Positions 48,010-57,900 of a stretch of 64,000 bases of DNA are shown here, one piece after another. The stretch comes from Cryptomeria japonica (lineage: Eukaryota > Streptophyta > Pinopsida > Cupressales > Cupressaceae), in contig NW_026728915.1 of assembly GCF_030272615.1 (NCBI RefSeq), positions 202,501-266,500 of the forward strand, given 5' to 3'. A program made the translations under genes and the position numbers. Every line of letters begins with the position of its first letter. Position 1 is the first letter of the stretch. The notes below the pieces were generated by a model that saw only the letters and a list, made by a program, of their open reading frames with translations, did no database searches and was not told the DNA's origin.

Positions 48010-48548
48010 AAAGCTAAAGTGTCTACTCTTGTTCTAGTTACACTGATAACATGGAATCTACTGAAATGGTTAACAAGTTACATTTGGAAAGATTCCCTCA
48101 TAATAATCCTTATAGAGTTTCTTGGGTGAATGATGATGTTAGCCTATTGATTAAGGAACAAGAAAGGGTTGATTTTCAGATTGGTCAATATAAGGAGAGT
48201 GTTATATGTGACATTTTACCCATGGAATGTAGCCATGTTTTACTTGGTAGACCTTGGCAATATGACAACCATACTAGTTATGATGGTAGGAGAAACACTT
48301 ATACTATTGAAAAGGATGGGGGTAAGTACACTTTATGGCCAATGAATGATGGTGTTAGGGGTAAGAACAAAATAGTCATGTTTGGGAAGAAGAAATTGCT
48401 TGAGGATGAAGAGTTGGTAGTCAAGTCATGGATAAAAGGAGTTGGAAATGATAATTTGTGTGAAGGTATAATGGTTGGTTCTTTTTTATGTACATTTATA
48501 GAGGACATGGTTAAGGATAAATCTGATGTTGCAGGTAAGAAGTATTAG
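48010..48548 (+). pseudogene. Aspartic protease of the gag-protease element
   Basis: From 48,051: MESTEMVNKLHLERFPHNNP, YRVSWVNDDVSLLIKEQERV, ICDILPMECSHVLLGRPWQY and DGRRNTYTI, the flap-distal part of a retropepsin (H-x-L-L-G-R-P-W box). The active-site segment just upstream, where D-S/T-G is expected, reads Y-S-C-S before SYTDNME, so the catalytic aspartate appears lost. The frame runs on to KKY at 48,546, beyond the normal protease end, with no reverse transcriptase following. Confidence 0.75.
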
Positions 48549-48749
48549 GTACAACAAACAAAGGTCGAGGAAGTGGAGAAGAAGGTGCAACGACAAGCAC
48601 CTATTGAAGATTCTTGGTATCCACCAAGTACTATGGTGGTTGGAGTTCCTTTGTGGACTAATTGGTTTTTGTATTCTAGTTTTTATTAGTTTCTTGCAAA
48701 TTTTTAGAAGGCTGGAGTTGATGATCCCTCATGGGACATGAGGATTTTT

Positions 48750-48763
48750 CATGGGGGGGAGTA
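48750..48763 (+). other. Polypurine tract candidate
   Basis: CATGGGGGGGAGTA immediately before the 3' LTR. Confidence 0.65.
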
Positions 48764-50405
48764 TGGTGCAGGAGCACCAAGTGAACCAAGTGTACCTCCT
48801 GATTCCAATGACCTATATGGGGTCAAATATGAAAATTTTGAGTTATACATGGTTTATTGTGTCAAATAAGGTCTAATGAGACCAATAGCATTGTAATAAG
48901 TTCACTTGACCATTCATGTAATCAAGTTGTCTAGATGGTCCTAGGAAGGTCCTCATTTGAACAATATTGTGCAAGTTAGTCAAAATGGGTCAAATTAATT
49001 AATAATATAAAATTTTGTTCCAACGATCCTTTCATGTCAATTTGGACCTATTTAAATGTGGTTAAGGTCATTGTTTAGCACAATGTTGGAAGTTTTCATT
49101 TTTGACAAATATTGTCATGAGCAACTTTTCTTTGTAAAGGGCAGTTTTATGTCCCCAACAGCCAGTTCAGTTTGAAAAATGGTTGAAGGAGGTTGTGTTC
49201 ATTTCAGGTGACACCTTTGAGGACCCCTGACCCTAAAAGATGTAAGTGTGTGCTGATTTGAATGTTTTGAGTAGGAAATTGAAGCATCAAACTGTTGAAA
49301 AAGCAAGAAATTGTCTATTTTTTGTTGATTGCATACTAAAGGTGGATTGGCAAGAATGATCATCACATAGATCCTGAAACTAGAATTTTTTACCTTTTTT
49401 TTACTGCATTTGGTGTGAAGCCTTGAAGTTATCTCTACCCCATTCTACAAGCAAATCTCTACCGAGTAGCCTAAAACCCTCAAACCCCTAGGGTTTGATT
49501 ATAACAATGGGTTTTGTGCTATGAATCCTTAATTGACACTCTTTTTTTATAGGAGATGATAGGCCACTATATCATATGTCAATTTCAAGAGCCATTAAGA
49601 GGACACAACAAGGCAAAGAGGATGGAGAACTAATCCTAGGTCTAGCATCTCTATGTGACAGACCAGTTTGATGAGTGCAGTGCGAGAGAATTGAGTAGTA
49701 GAGCACTAGAAAGGGGTTTTAATGTGATAGAGGAGTATTTTGGAGGTTGAAAAAATATTTCATGGTTAGGGATAGTCATCTTTTAGGAGAATGAAGCAAG
49801 TTTGTGACAGGTGTTCAGTCAAATAGGCCTAATAGCCCTATTAGGTCTCTTAGTGCAGTATTGGTTGGGATATATGCAATTTGGTCTGGTACTAAAAAAA
49901 AATATATTGTTTATAACTCCCAAAAGGGTATCTAAAAATATAATTTGTTTTCTTAGATCCTTAGGGTGTCAAAATTTATCACCCGATTCCTTCAAATGGA
50001 GGCCTAATTGCAACCAGTTCTGTTTGTGGGGAACTGAGTCAAAATTGATGTTTTGGTGGGTCTAATCCATCCTATTTAATTTGTGTTAAGGTGTTGTGAG
50101 AACACCCTTTCAAGGGTTGTTGTATTAAATTAGTCAATGTGGCCATTCGAACCCCTAAACCCTAGTAGTAACCCACTCATGTTTGCAAGGGTGTGTGTAG
50201 TCACACAAGACTTGAGAGTGTTGGTTATTTGTAAGTGGACATTTGAGAGCCCTTGAGTCTCCTAAGGCATTGTTTAGTTTCATTGAAGCATTTCTTGACT
50301 TTGTGTTGTGTAACGACCCTTTGGTAGTAGGGTTTTGGTTGAGTTTATGAACCTTAGAGGTTGGTTGGTTCAAGGTTATCCTTCCAGTCTATTGCCTCCT
50401 CATCA
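48764..50405 (+). repeat. 3' LTR of the gag-protease element
   Basis: 1,642 bp, starts TGGTGCAGGAGC and ends CATCA. Pairs with 45,083-46,725. Confidence 0.9.
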
Positions 50406-50877
50406 AGATGTCTACATTTGAGGAAGGGATACCTAATTTAATGAGGGATTTGTAGCAGAAGAGAAATGAGAATAGACAAGGAACAAGGATAGAACTACTA
50501 GTGGTTGTATCTGTGATCCATCCATATGTAGGTCCTATACTTTCAGGCAGAGAACTAAGGTAGCAGGAAGGACCACAAGGTTGGACAATGTGGATGGGGA
50601 TTGTGGGGGATTCTAGCTCTCTGGTAGGGGATATCAGACCTTGATATTATGTGCATGTCATATTTGCTCATATCATATTTTTGTATTTCTCAGTAATTTT
50701 GTACTGGTTATATGGTAGTGTATATACTTGTTAATAATTTTTTATTTTGTGTAGCCTTGTCAGTGGTTTCTTATTTTGTGTTTCCTTAACTGTGTTTAAG
50801 GAGAGACTAAGCACAATTTGTTTTATGCTTGGACTTGCTACTATTTTTTAATGGTTACCAATCATAATCAATAGAAA

Positions 50878-52620
50878 AATAAATATATTAAATTGAACCC
50901 TAACCCTAAACAAAATTCAATTGTAACCATAAAACTAACTAAACAATAAACCAAATTGAAATCTAATCCTAGCAATAAATCACATTAAACCCTAATGATG
51001 AACCTAATTATAACTTAGCCCTAACACTAAGAAAAATTAAATCATAACCCTAATTGGATACTATAATAATTTTATCCCTATGCCTGTACCAAATTTAAGA
51101 AAACCAATAAACCAAATTAAACTCTAACCATAATGCTAAAAATAATTGAACCCTAATCCTAAATAAAATTGAATATTATTTGACAATTTGAATGGTTACC
51201 TTATTTTTAGTAAACCAATTTTAATCTTAACTCTAAACCTAATTTAACAATAAACAACAGTGTACCACAATGTTAAACCTAATTAAACACTAAAAAAATT
51301 GAACCCTAAGTCCAACTATAAAACAAATTGAATCCTAAGTCTAACACTAAACCTAATTGAACCTTGATTGTGAACGCAATTAAACCCTTCTTGAACCCTT
51401 ATTTAACTTATTTTGAGTTATGACTATGGATGCTATCAAGGCTTTCATTTTTTTTAATTATTTCACCTAAATAATACTCATCCAAATTGTACCCTGACAC
51501 TAAACAAAATTGAACTATAACCTTAAATTAAATTGAACCTTAGCCATTAATCTAATCAAGCATTAAACCTAAATATATTCTAATTGTAAACCTAAACCAA
51601 ATTGTTCCCTAACCCTACCAGTAAAATAAATCAAACCTTAACTTAAGTAAAATGTAATCGTAACCTTAACACTAAACCAAATTGAAGCTTATCCTTGAAC
51701 CTATAATTAAACATTAAACCAAATTAAACCCTAATTTTATACCTAAATTAAAATAGTAAACTAAATTATACAATAACCCTATACCAAAATGAACCCTAAA
51801 CCTTACTATATTACATTTAATCTTTTAATTCCAACCCTAACTCTAATTTTATATGTAACTTGACCCTACCAAAATTGAACCCTAACCCTAAAAATAATTA
51901 AACCATAACCTTATCACTATACTTGAATCCAACTCGAATAATAACCTCAAACCTAATTGAATTATAGATCAAATCCTAACCTTATCACTAAAACAATTTG
52001 AACCTAACCTAAGCCAAATAGAATCCTAACCCCAATAGTAAACCAATTGAACCCTGACCTTGAACCTAATTTAACATTAAACCAAATTAAATCCTAACCT
52101 TAAACTAATTGAACACTAAACTAAATTGAACCATAACCCTTAACCAAATTGAACCATAAACTAATTTGAAAGGTAAAACCAAATTGAATGCAAATCCTTA
52201 CTATACTATAGTTAGTCTTTTAATTACAATTCTAACTCTAATTTTATATGTAACCTATGCCTATCACTAAACCAAATTGAATCCTAACCCTAAAATTTTT
52301 TGAACCATAACCTTAACTATAAACTTGAACCCACATAGAACCCTAAATATAAACCTAATTTAAAAATAAATGAAATTGAATCTTACCCCAACCATAGACC
52401 AAGTCAAACCATAAACCTAAAGTTAAACCATATTACACCATAGTTGCGAACTAGATTAAACCCTATCTATAATTAAAAACTAATTGAACCCTAAGCCTAA
52501 CATTAGAAACCAATTTGAACTATGTCCTTAAAGTTAATTAAACATTAACCCAAATTAGACTCTAACACCAAATTGAACACTAGACAAATTGAACCATAAC
52601 CCTGAATTATAAATTAATTA
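50878..52620. repeat. Degenerate telomere-like satellite, block S5
   Basis: CCCTAA-based satellite. From about 51,580 it follows S3 (8,938-9,577) closely. A unit of about 410 bp recurs inside it (TCTTTTAATT...TTTTATATGTAACNT at 51,808 and 52,218). The LINE A insertion point of S3 is uninterrupted here at about 52,222. Confidence 0.75.
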
Positions 52621-52920
52621 ATTAGATTTTAATTTAAGATTTTATTTAATAATAAAATTATATTTATTAAATTTAAAATATTATTTTATATTTAATTTTT
52701 TAAAATAATTAATAAAAACTATTAAAGATAAATTAATAAATGTTTATTAATTTTGTTTCTTACATGTTGCAGCTCTGGATGCTACTAGCTTATAAATATT
52801 AAATTATATGCATAAAGTAAGCCAAGAGATATCAAGGATTTAATTTTTTATTTATTCCACTTAAATAATATAGCTTTTATTTAACAAAAAAATTTAAAGC
52901 CTTGATGTCTCTTGGCTTAC
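52621..52920. other. AT-rich DNA with an imperfect inverted repeat
   Basis: Arms at about 52,811-52,843 and 52,894-52,928 are near-perfect reverse complements (CATAAAGTAAGCCAAGAGAT on the left), with a loop of about 50 bases. Could be a small foldback element. No gene. Confidence 0.6.
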
Positions 52921-52922
52921 TT

Positions 52923-52954
<32 letters not shown>

Positions 52955-53034
52955 TGTATGTATATATGTATGTATGTATGTATACATACATATACATATG
53001 TATATGTATATATGTATATATATGTACACATATA

Positions 53035-53091
<57 letters not shown>

Positions 53092-53415
53092 TGTATATGT
53101 ACATGTATATATATGTGTACATATATATATATATATGTATACATATATATATATATATGTATACATATATATATACATATATACATATATATATGTATAC
53201 ATATATATGTATATGTATACATATATATATGTATACATATATATATGTATATATGTATATATATATGTATACATATATATATATATGTATACATATATAT
53301 ATATATATATGTATACATATATAGGTATATATATACATATATACATATATATATATATATACATATATACATATATATATACACATATATATTTATATGT
53401 ATACATATGTATATA
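52921..53415. repeat. TATG / TATACA microsatellite
   Basis: About 500 bp of (TATG)n, then mixed (TA)n and (TATACA)n. All six frames stay open as Y/I/M/T/C/H-only peptides, an artefact of the repeat. Confidence 0.97.
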
Positions 53416-54279
53416 TCATGAGAATTGATTATTGGGGACAGGCAGACCGATAAGACAACAGTAGCTACAGATATGATTATAAATCAAAAAAATCAGAATG
53501 TAATATGTGTTTATGTCACTATTGGCCAAAAAGCTTCTTCCGTAGCTTATGTGTGTGTGTGTGTGTATGTGTGTATGTATATATATAGGTATATATATAC
53601 ATATATACACATATATATGTATATGTATACATATGTATATATCATGAGAATTGATTATTGGGGACAAGCAGACCGGTAAGACAACAGTAGCTACAGATAT
53701 GATTATAAATCAAAAAAATCATAATGTAATAAGTGTTTATGTCACTATTGGCCAAAAAGATTCTTCCGTAGCTTAGGTAGTTAATACCTACGAAGAATGT
53801 GGCGCAATGGAGTATACCATTGTGGTAGTGGAAACTGCGGATTCTCCTGCTACATTAAAAAATCTTGCTCCTTATATAGGAGCAACTTTAGCTGAATAAT
53901 TTATGTATAAACAACAACATACATTAATCATTTATGATGATCTTTCCAAACAAGCACAAGCTTATCGACAAATGTCTCTTCTATTAAGAAGACCCCCTGG
54001 CTGGGAAGCTTATCCAGGAGATGTTTTCTATTTACATTCTCGTTTATTAGAAAGAGCAGCTAAATTAAATTCTCATTTAGGTGGAGGGAGTTTGACTGCT
54101 TTACCAATAGTGGAGACTCAAGTTGGAAATGTCTCAGCTTATATTCCAACTAACATAATTTCCATTACTGACGGGCAAATCTTCTTATCAGCTGATGTAT
54201 TCAATGCAGGAATTCAACTTGGCATTAATGTAGGTCTTTTGGTATCTAGAGTAAGATCTGCAACTCAAATGAAAGTAGT
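53416..54279 (+). pseudogene. atpA: Plastid atpA fragment in nuclear DNA (ATP synthase CF1 alpha)
   Basis: Covers roughly residues 165-375 of about 507. The start is present twice: 53,416-53,548 ([20 protein letters not shown], then [16 protein letters not shown]) and again from 53,643 after a microsatellite. The second copy continues: [80 protein letters not shown]. The P-loop reads G-D-R-Q-T-D-K in the first copy (normally G-x-x-x-x-G-K). Stops interrupt it (TAG at 53,777, TAA at 53,896). It ends abruptly at about 54,270 next to rpl2. A nuclear plastid relic, not a gene. Confidence 0.92.
53549..53642. repeat. TG/TA microsatellite between the two atpA starts
   Basis: (TG)n then TATATACATA phrases. 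Its right half matches the end of the microsatellite before 53,416, so a 226-bp block (microsatellite end plus atpA start) was duplicated in tandem. Confidence 0.85.
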
Positions 54280-54309
54280 GATGTTTCAATCTTTCGTCGA
54301 CGTAAGTAA
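54280..54309 (+). pseudogene. rpl2: Plastid rpl2 3' end
   Basis: The frame ends S-I-F-R-R-R-K-stop (stop at 54,307), like the C-terminus of plastid ribosomal protein L2, and lies directly upstream of rps19 as in plastomes. Very short, so supported mainly by context. Confidence 0.45.
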
Positions 54310-54362
54310 GAATAGTTGTAAATCCATTTTTTTTCTATCAATAAAAAGAAAGGTAATTAACC

Positions 54363-54605
54363 ATGGCACGTTCACTAAGAAAAAATACTTTTGTATCTAA
54401 TGATTTGTTGAGTAAAATAGATAATCTAAATATGAATAAAGAGAAGAGGATAATAGTAACTTGGTCCCAGAGATCTGCCATTGTACCTGCAATGATCGGT
54501 CATATCATTGTTGTTCATAATGGAAAGTCACATTTACCTATTTTTATATCAAATGGTATGATAAACCACAAATTAGGAGAATTTGTACCTACTTCCATTT
54601 TCTAG
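54363..54605 (+). pseudogene. rps19: Plastid rps19 in nuclear DNA
   Basis: [20 protein letters not shown], then [40 protein letters not shown] and [12 protein letters not shown] match plastid ribosomal protein S19 from the start codon. A TAG at 54,603 ends the frame at 80 residues; the usual last dozen residues (GHAKKDKK) follow in frame after it. Order rpl2-rps19-rpl22-rps3 is that of a plastome, so this piece entered as one fragment. Confidence 0.9.
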
Positions 54606-54718
54606 GGACATGCAAAAAAGGATAAAAAATTAAAAAACAAAAAAAATAAAATAAAATAAAAGAGAGAAACAAGAAAAAAGTATCATTGTAAATAGTATAC
54701 ATTAATTCATTGTGGAGG

Positions 54719-55114
54719 ATGAAGATGAAATTTTTAAACAGGGCTTTGACTAGAAAAATACGAGTTGTAGCTAAACATGTACGTATGTCTTCTAATAAAG
54801 CACGTAGAGTTGCTCATCAACTTTGTGGTTGTACCTATATGGAGGCACTTTCAATACTGAATTGGATGCCTCATAGAGCATGTTATCCCATATTAAATGT
54901 ACTTCATTCTGCAGCTGCAAATGCATATCACAATATGGGTATAGGTAAGGGCTTTCTATTTTTCCATATGGCTGAAGTGAATGAATGTCCTATTTTCAAA
55001 AGATTTCAACCTAGAGCTCAGGGACATGGTTATCCAATACAGAAACCCAGTTGTCATATAAGTATTACATTGGAGAATGTAACTGACTCTAACTCAATTA
55101 TGGTAAAAAAATAG
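54719..55114 (+). pseudogene. rpl22: Plastid rpl22 in nuclear DNA
   Basis: The frame from ATG 54,719 gives 131 residues without a stop: FLNRALTRKIRVVAKHVRMS, SNKARRVAHQLCGCTYMEAL, NVLHSAAANAYHNMGIGKGF, FQPRAQGHGYPIQKPSCHIS, ITLENV. Matches plastid ribosomal protein L22. The frame is open but no plastid transit peptide precedes it and its neighbours are broken, so I treat it as a fossil. Confidence 0.88.
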
Positions 55115-55201
55115 AAACAAAATATCCAAATAGATGAAAGCATAATCCATTTATGTCGCAAATATACTACTACTTGCAAAAAAGTACTTAAAAAAATATG
55201 T

Positions 55202-55328
55202 GTGGGAAACAAAATAAATCCACTTGGTTTTAGACTTGGTTTTATGCAAAACCATTGTTCCCTTTGGTCTGAAGAAAGGGATTATTTCGAAGATCTACGA
55301 GAAGATGAGAGAATATATAATTGTTTTC
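55202..55328 (+). pseudogene. rps3: Plastid rps3, first ~42 codons
   Basis: [20 protein letters not shown], then [14 protein letters not shown] matches the start of plastid ribosomal protein S3. The start codon is GTG where ATG is expected. The match ends at about 55,328 and runs in the same frame straight into psaB, giving a chance rps3-psaB fusion frame. Confidence 0.85.
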
Positions 55329-56239
55329 ATACCTTGGGACTTTATGTTCATAACGATGTTATGCTCGCTTTTGGTACTCCAAAAAAGAAAATCTTGATTG
55401 AACCCATATTTGCTCAATGGAAACAATCTGCTCATGGTAAGAGCTTATATGGTTTTGATGTACTCTTATCTTCAGCAAATGATCTAGCATTCAATGCTGG
55501 CAAAAGCTTATGGTTACTCGGTTGGTTGAGTGCTATTAACGATAATAAAAATTCACTGTTCTTAACAATTTGTCCCAAAGACTTTTTGGTTCATCATGCT
55601 ATTGCTCTAGGTTTGCATACAACTACATTGATTTTAGTAAAAGGTGCTTTAGATGCGCGCGGTTCTAAGCTAATGCCTGATAAGAAAGATTTTGGTTATA
55701 GTTTTCCTTGTGATAGTCCGGGACGGGGCGGTACTTGTGATATTTCGGCCTGGGATGATTTTTATTTAGCAGTTTTCTGGATGTTGAATACCTTTGGATG
55801 GGTTACTTTCTATTGGCATTGGAAGCATATTACCTTATGGCAGGGAAATGTAACTCAATTTAATGAGTCTTCCACTTATTTAATAGGATGGTTAAGAGAT
55901 TATCTTTGGTTAAATTATTCACAACTAATTAGTGGATACAATCCTTTTGGTATGAATAGTTTATCTGTATGGGCATGGATGTTCTTATTTGGGCATCTTG
56001 TTTGGGCTATTGGATTTATGTTTCTTATTTCTTGGTATGGCTATTGGCAAGAACTGATTGAAACTCTTGCATGGGCTCATGAACGCACACCTTTGGCTAA
56101 TTTAGTTCGATGGAGGGATAAGCTAGTAGCTCTTTCCATTGTTCAAGCATGATTAGTTGGATTAGCTCACTTTTCTGTAGGCTATATATTCACCTATGCA
56201 GCTTTCTTAATCGCCTCTACATCAGGCAAATTCGGTTAA
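55329..56239 (+). pseudogene. psaB: Plastid psaB, 3' two-fifths (photosystem I P700 apoprotein A2)
   Basis: [120 protein letters not shown] match PsaB, including the F(S/P)[10 protein letters not shown] loop with the iron-sulfur cysteines. A TGA at 56,149 replaces an arginine codon, and the remaining LVGLAHFSVGYIFTYAAFLI through SGKFG and the natural stop at 56,239 follow in frame. Many amino acid changes indicate an old transfer. Confidence 0.93.
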
Positions 56240-56276
56240 TTCTTTTTCATTTTATTCTAATATTTAGATTTTCTAA

Positions 56277-56366
56277 AAAATGCCCCTATTCCACATCCCC
56301 AGTAGTTATACTAAAAATATCAACAAAAATTGTATAAATATGGGGATGTGGAATAGGGGCATTTTA
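56277..56366. repeat. Hairpin element, copy 1
   Basis: Perfect 25-bp arms at about 56,278-56,302 (AATGCCCCTATTCCACATCC inside) and 56,341-56,365, with a 38-bp loop containing AGTTATACTAAAAATATC. Sits between the psaB 3' spacer and the rpl33 fragment. Confidence 0.85.
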
Positions 56367-56462
56367 TCTCGAAATACCCGATGTTTTTTTATTAACACTA
56401 TCTTGAGTACAACTAGTACATTCTAAAGTAATTGCTACTCTTACATTTCCACCCTTGGCCAT
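56367..56462 (-). pseudogene. rpl33: Plastid rpl33, first ~31 codons
   Basis: The minus strand from ATG 56,462 reads [20 protein letters not shown] then [12 protein letters not shown], the start of plastid ribosomal protein L33 including its C-x-x-C pair. It ends exactly at the hairpin. Opposite orientation to psaB. Confidence 0.85.
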
Positions 56463-56835
56463 ATATCTTACTTTGGATATTGTATCTACTTCTTTTCTTT
56501 TCAATTTGGAAAAAAGAGAAGAAAGAGAAGAAAGAGAAAGGAATAGAAGTTTTCAAAGAATGATTAAAGATCTTATTACTTAATTCATTCTCATAATAAA
56601 ATCTTTAATTGTAAGTTTTCAGTAGTTTACTATTTGAGGAACTTTTGGATCTAAATATTTTTTTATTATTCTAACTTCCCCCCCTTGAATTCTAAAGAGA
56701 TTTAATCTAATTTATTTTCTTTATCCAAGAAGAAAAGGAAATGAATCTAACATCATTTTTTTTCTTCTGGGTTTGCGAGAGAGGAAAATGAAAGTCAAAA
56801 AAAGGGAAAAATAAGGGCATCTGGGAAAAAACAAT
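56463..56835. other. Plastid-like spacer, no gene identified
   Basis: AT-rich with GAAGAAAGAGAAG runs. Probably spacer upstream of rpl33, not assigned. Confidence 0.35.
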
Positions 56836-56911
56836 TTCCACATCCCTAGTAGTTATACTAAAAATATCAACAAAAATTGTATAAATATGGGGATGTGGAA
56901 TAGGGGGAGTT
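56836..56911. repeat. Hairpin element, copy 2
   Basis: Repeats 56,286-56,362 almost exactly (TTCCACATCCC, the same loop, GGGGATGTGGAATAGGGG). It has one mismatch in the stem and a shorter left arm. It lies at the edge of the ndhI fragment. Confidence 0.85.
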
Positions 56912-57038
56912 TCAACCCCATTTCAATAGGTAAATGATTCATGTGATATAAGGTAACCATAAAACCTTGACCGATGTATCTCGCAGCCTGTATTGCTTGT
57001 TCACTATAATTCATAAACCCAGTTACCATGGAGAATAT
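56912..57038 (-). pseudogene. ndhI: Plastid ndhI, N-terminal fragment
   Basis: The minus strand reads [38 protein letters not shown], the start of the NDH complex subunit I. The usual upstream ATG appears as ATA (57,036-57,038), leaving the second methionine at 57,029. The iron-sulfur motifs are not present because the fragment ends at the hairpin. Confidence 0.85.
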
Positions 57039-57365
57039 GTGTAAAATCTCCTTGAATAATAATTTTATAGAAATTTATTTCTCTTCATAGATTTGATCTA
57101 TCAAATTTGGATATATTGCAACCCTCTTCACGAAGAAGAAAAAGAAAAACTATTGAGGATGTCAATAAAAAAATTTCAAGTTCTTTTATTTTCAAAGATA
57201 TTCTCCTTCCAAGATGTCGTAGAGAATTTTGAATTTTGAATCTTTTGAATCTATGAACCCCTATAGATCAAAGTATAGGATTAAATAGTAAAGCGATACT
57301 AAATGATGAAGGTCTCATCGAAAAAGATGAACCTCTTTGCATAGATACAAGAGAAAAAATTAGAG
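57039..57365. other. Unassigned, plastid-like spacer
   Basis: Between ndhI and psaA fragments. Not assigned to a gene; AT-rich and without an open frame. Confidence 0.3.
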
Positions 57366-57900
57366 CGGAGGAGTCAACCCAGTAACAGGGGGTCTGTGGC
57401 TGACCGATATTGCACACCATCATTTGGCTATTGCAGTTCTTTTTCTAATCACTGGTCATATGTATTGAACCAATTGGGTTATTCGTCATAACCTCAAGGA
57501 TATTTTGGAATCTCATAAAGGTCCATTTACAGGGGAAGGACATAAAGGTCTTTACAGGATCTTAACTACTTCATGGCATGCTCAATTAGCTCTTAACATA
57601 GCTATGTTAGGGTCCTTAACTATTGTCGTAGCTCACCATATGTATTCTATGCCTCCCTATCCATATCTAGCTACCAACTATGGTACCCAACTATCTCTGT
57701 TCATGCACCATATGTGGATTGGTGGATTTCTCATAGTTGGCGCTGCTGCACATGCAACTATTTTTATGGTAAGAGACTATGATCTGACTACTCAATACAA
57801 TAATCTTTCAGATCGTGTTCTGAGACATCATGATGCAATCGTATCACACCTCAACTGGGCATGTATTTTCTTAGGTTTCCATAGTTTTGGTCTATATACT
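57366..57900 (+). pseudogene. psaA: Plastid psaA internal fragment (photosystem I P700 apoprotein A1)
   Basis: [29 protein letters not shown], a TGA for arginine (57,467), TNW, then [108 protein letters not shown]. Matches PsaA, with several substitutions. It is cut at 57,900 by the LTR of a Tat-lineage element, so the insertion is younger than the plastid insert. Confidence 0.93.

Larger units (their letters stand above)
45083..50405 (+). mobile_element. Gag-protease-only LTR retrotransposon (non-autonomous)
   Basis: Two long LTRs (1,643 and 1,642 bp, TGGTG...CATCA) flank only 2,038 bp. Target duplication AGATG at 45,078-45,082 and 50,406-50,410; LINE C copy 1 at about 8,733 shows the uninterrupted site. 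Internal order: initiator tRNA-Met PBS, gag, zinc knuckle, protease, short tail, G-rich tract, LTR. There is no reverse transcriptase, RNase H or integrase between protease and 3' LTR. Gag style and protease wording indicate Ty3/Gypsy. It would need another element's pol to move. Confidence 0.92.
41789..50877 (+). mobile_element. LINE C, copy 2, interrupted by an LTR element
   Basis: Homologous to 5,627-8,937. Starts at the endonuclease end (KNIWFTWCNFRKVTKG), then INWLEHGDKGTNFFF, the reverse transcriptase fingers (42,755-43,048: KGLIKLIPKEGDRSQINNRR, LSYKILAKALAKLLENILPK, QTGFLKGRYM), the palm motif FAND (43,370), SLGRRISLSKSIILGWEASL, GELDKIVRYLGIPFAI, then the zf-RVT remains to 45,082. 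The LTR element sits at 45,083-50,405. The LINE resumes at 50,411 and keeps a 3' UTR ending in AATAGAAAAATAAATATATT. Stops and frameshifts; the second palm aspartate is intact but the first is lost or displaced. Confidence 0.8.

Noticed and set aside
1024-52620. True telomere or telomere-fusion site
   Set aside because: No perfect CCCTAAA (or TTTAGGG) tandem run exists; motifs are isolated and degenerate, with retroelements inserted.
52894-53428. Overlapping reading frames of 100-170 residues on both strands
   Set aside because: They are translations of a TATA/TATG microsatellite and contain only Y, I, M, T, C, H, V. No gene.
54363-55114. rps19 and rpl22 as functional, transferred nuclear genes
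   Set aside because: No transit peptide, plastid gene order kept, neighbours broken and rps19 truncated; better explained as a plastid DNA fossil.
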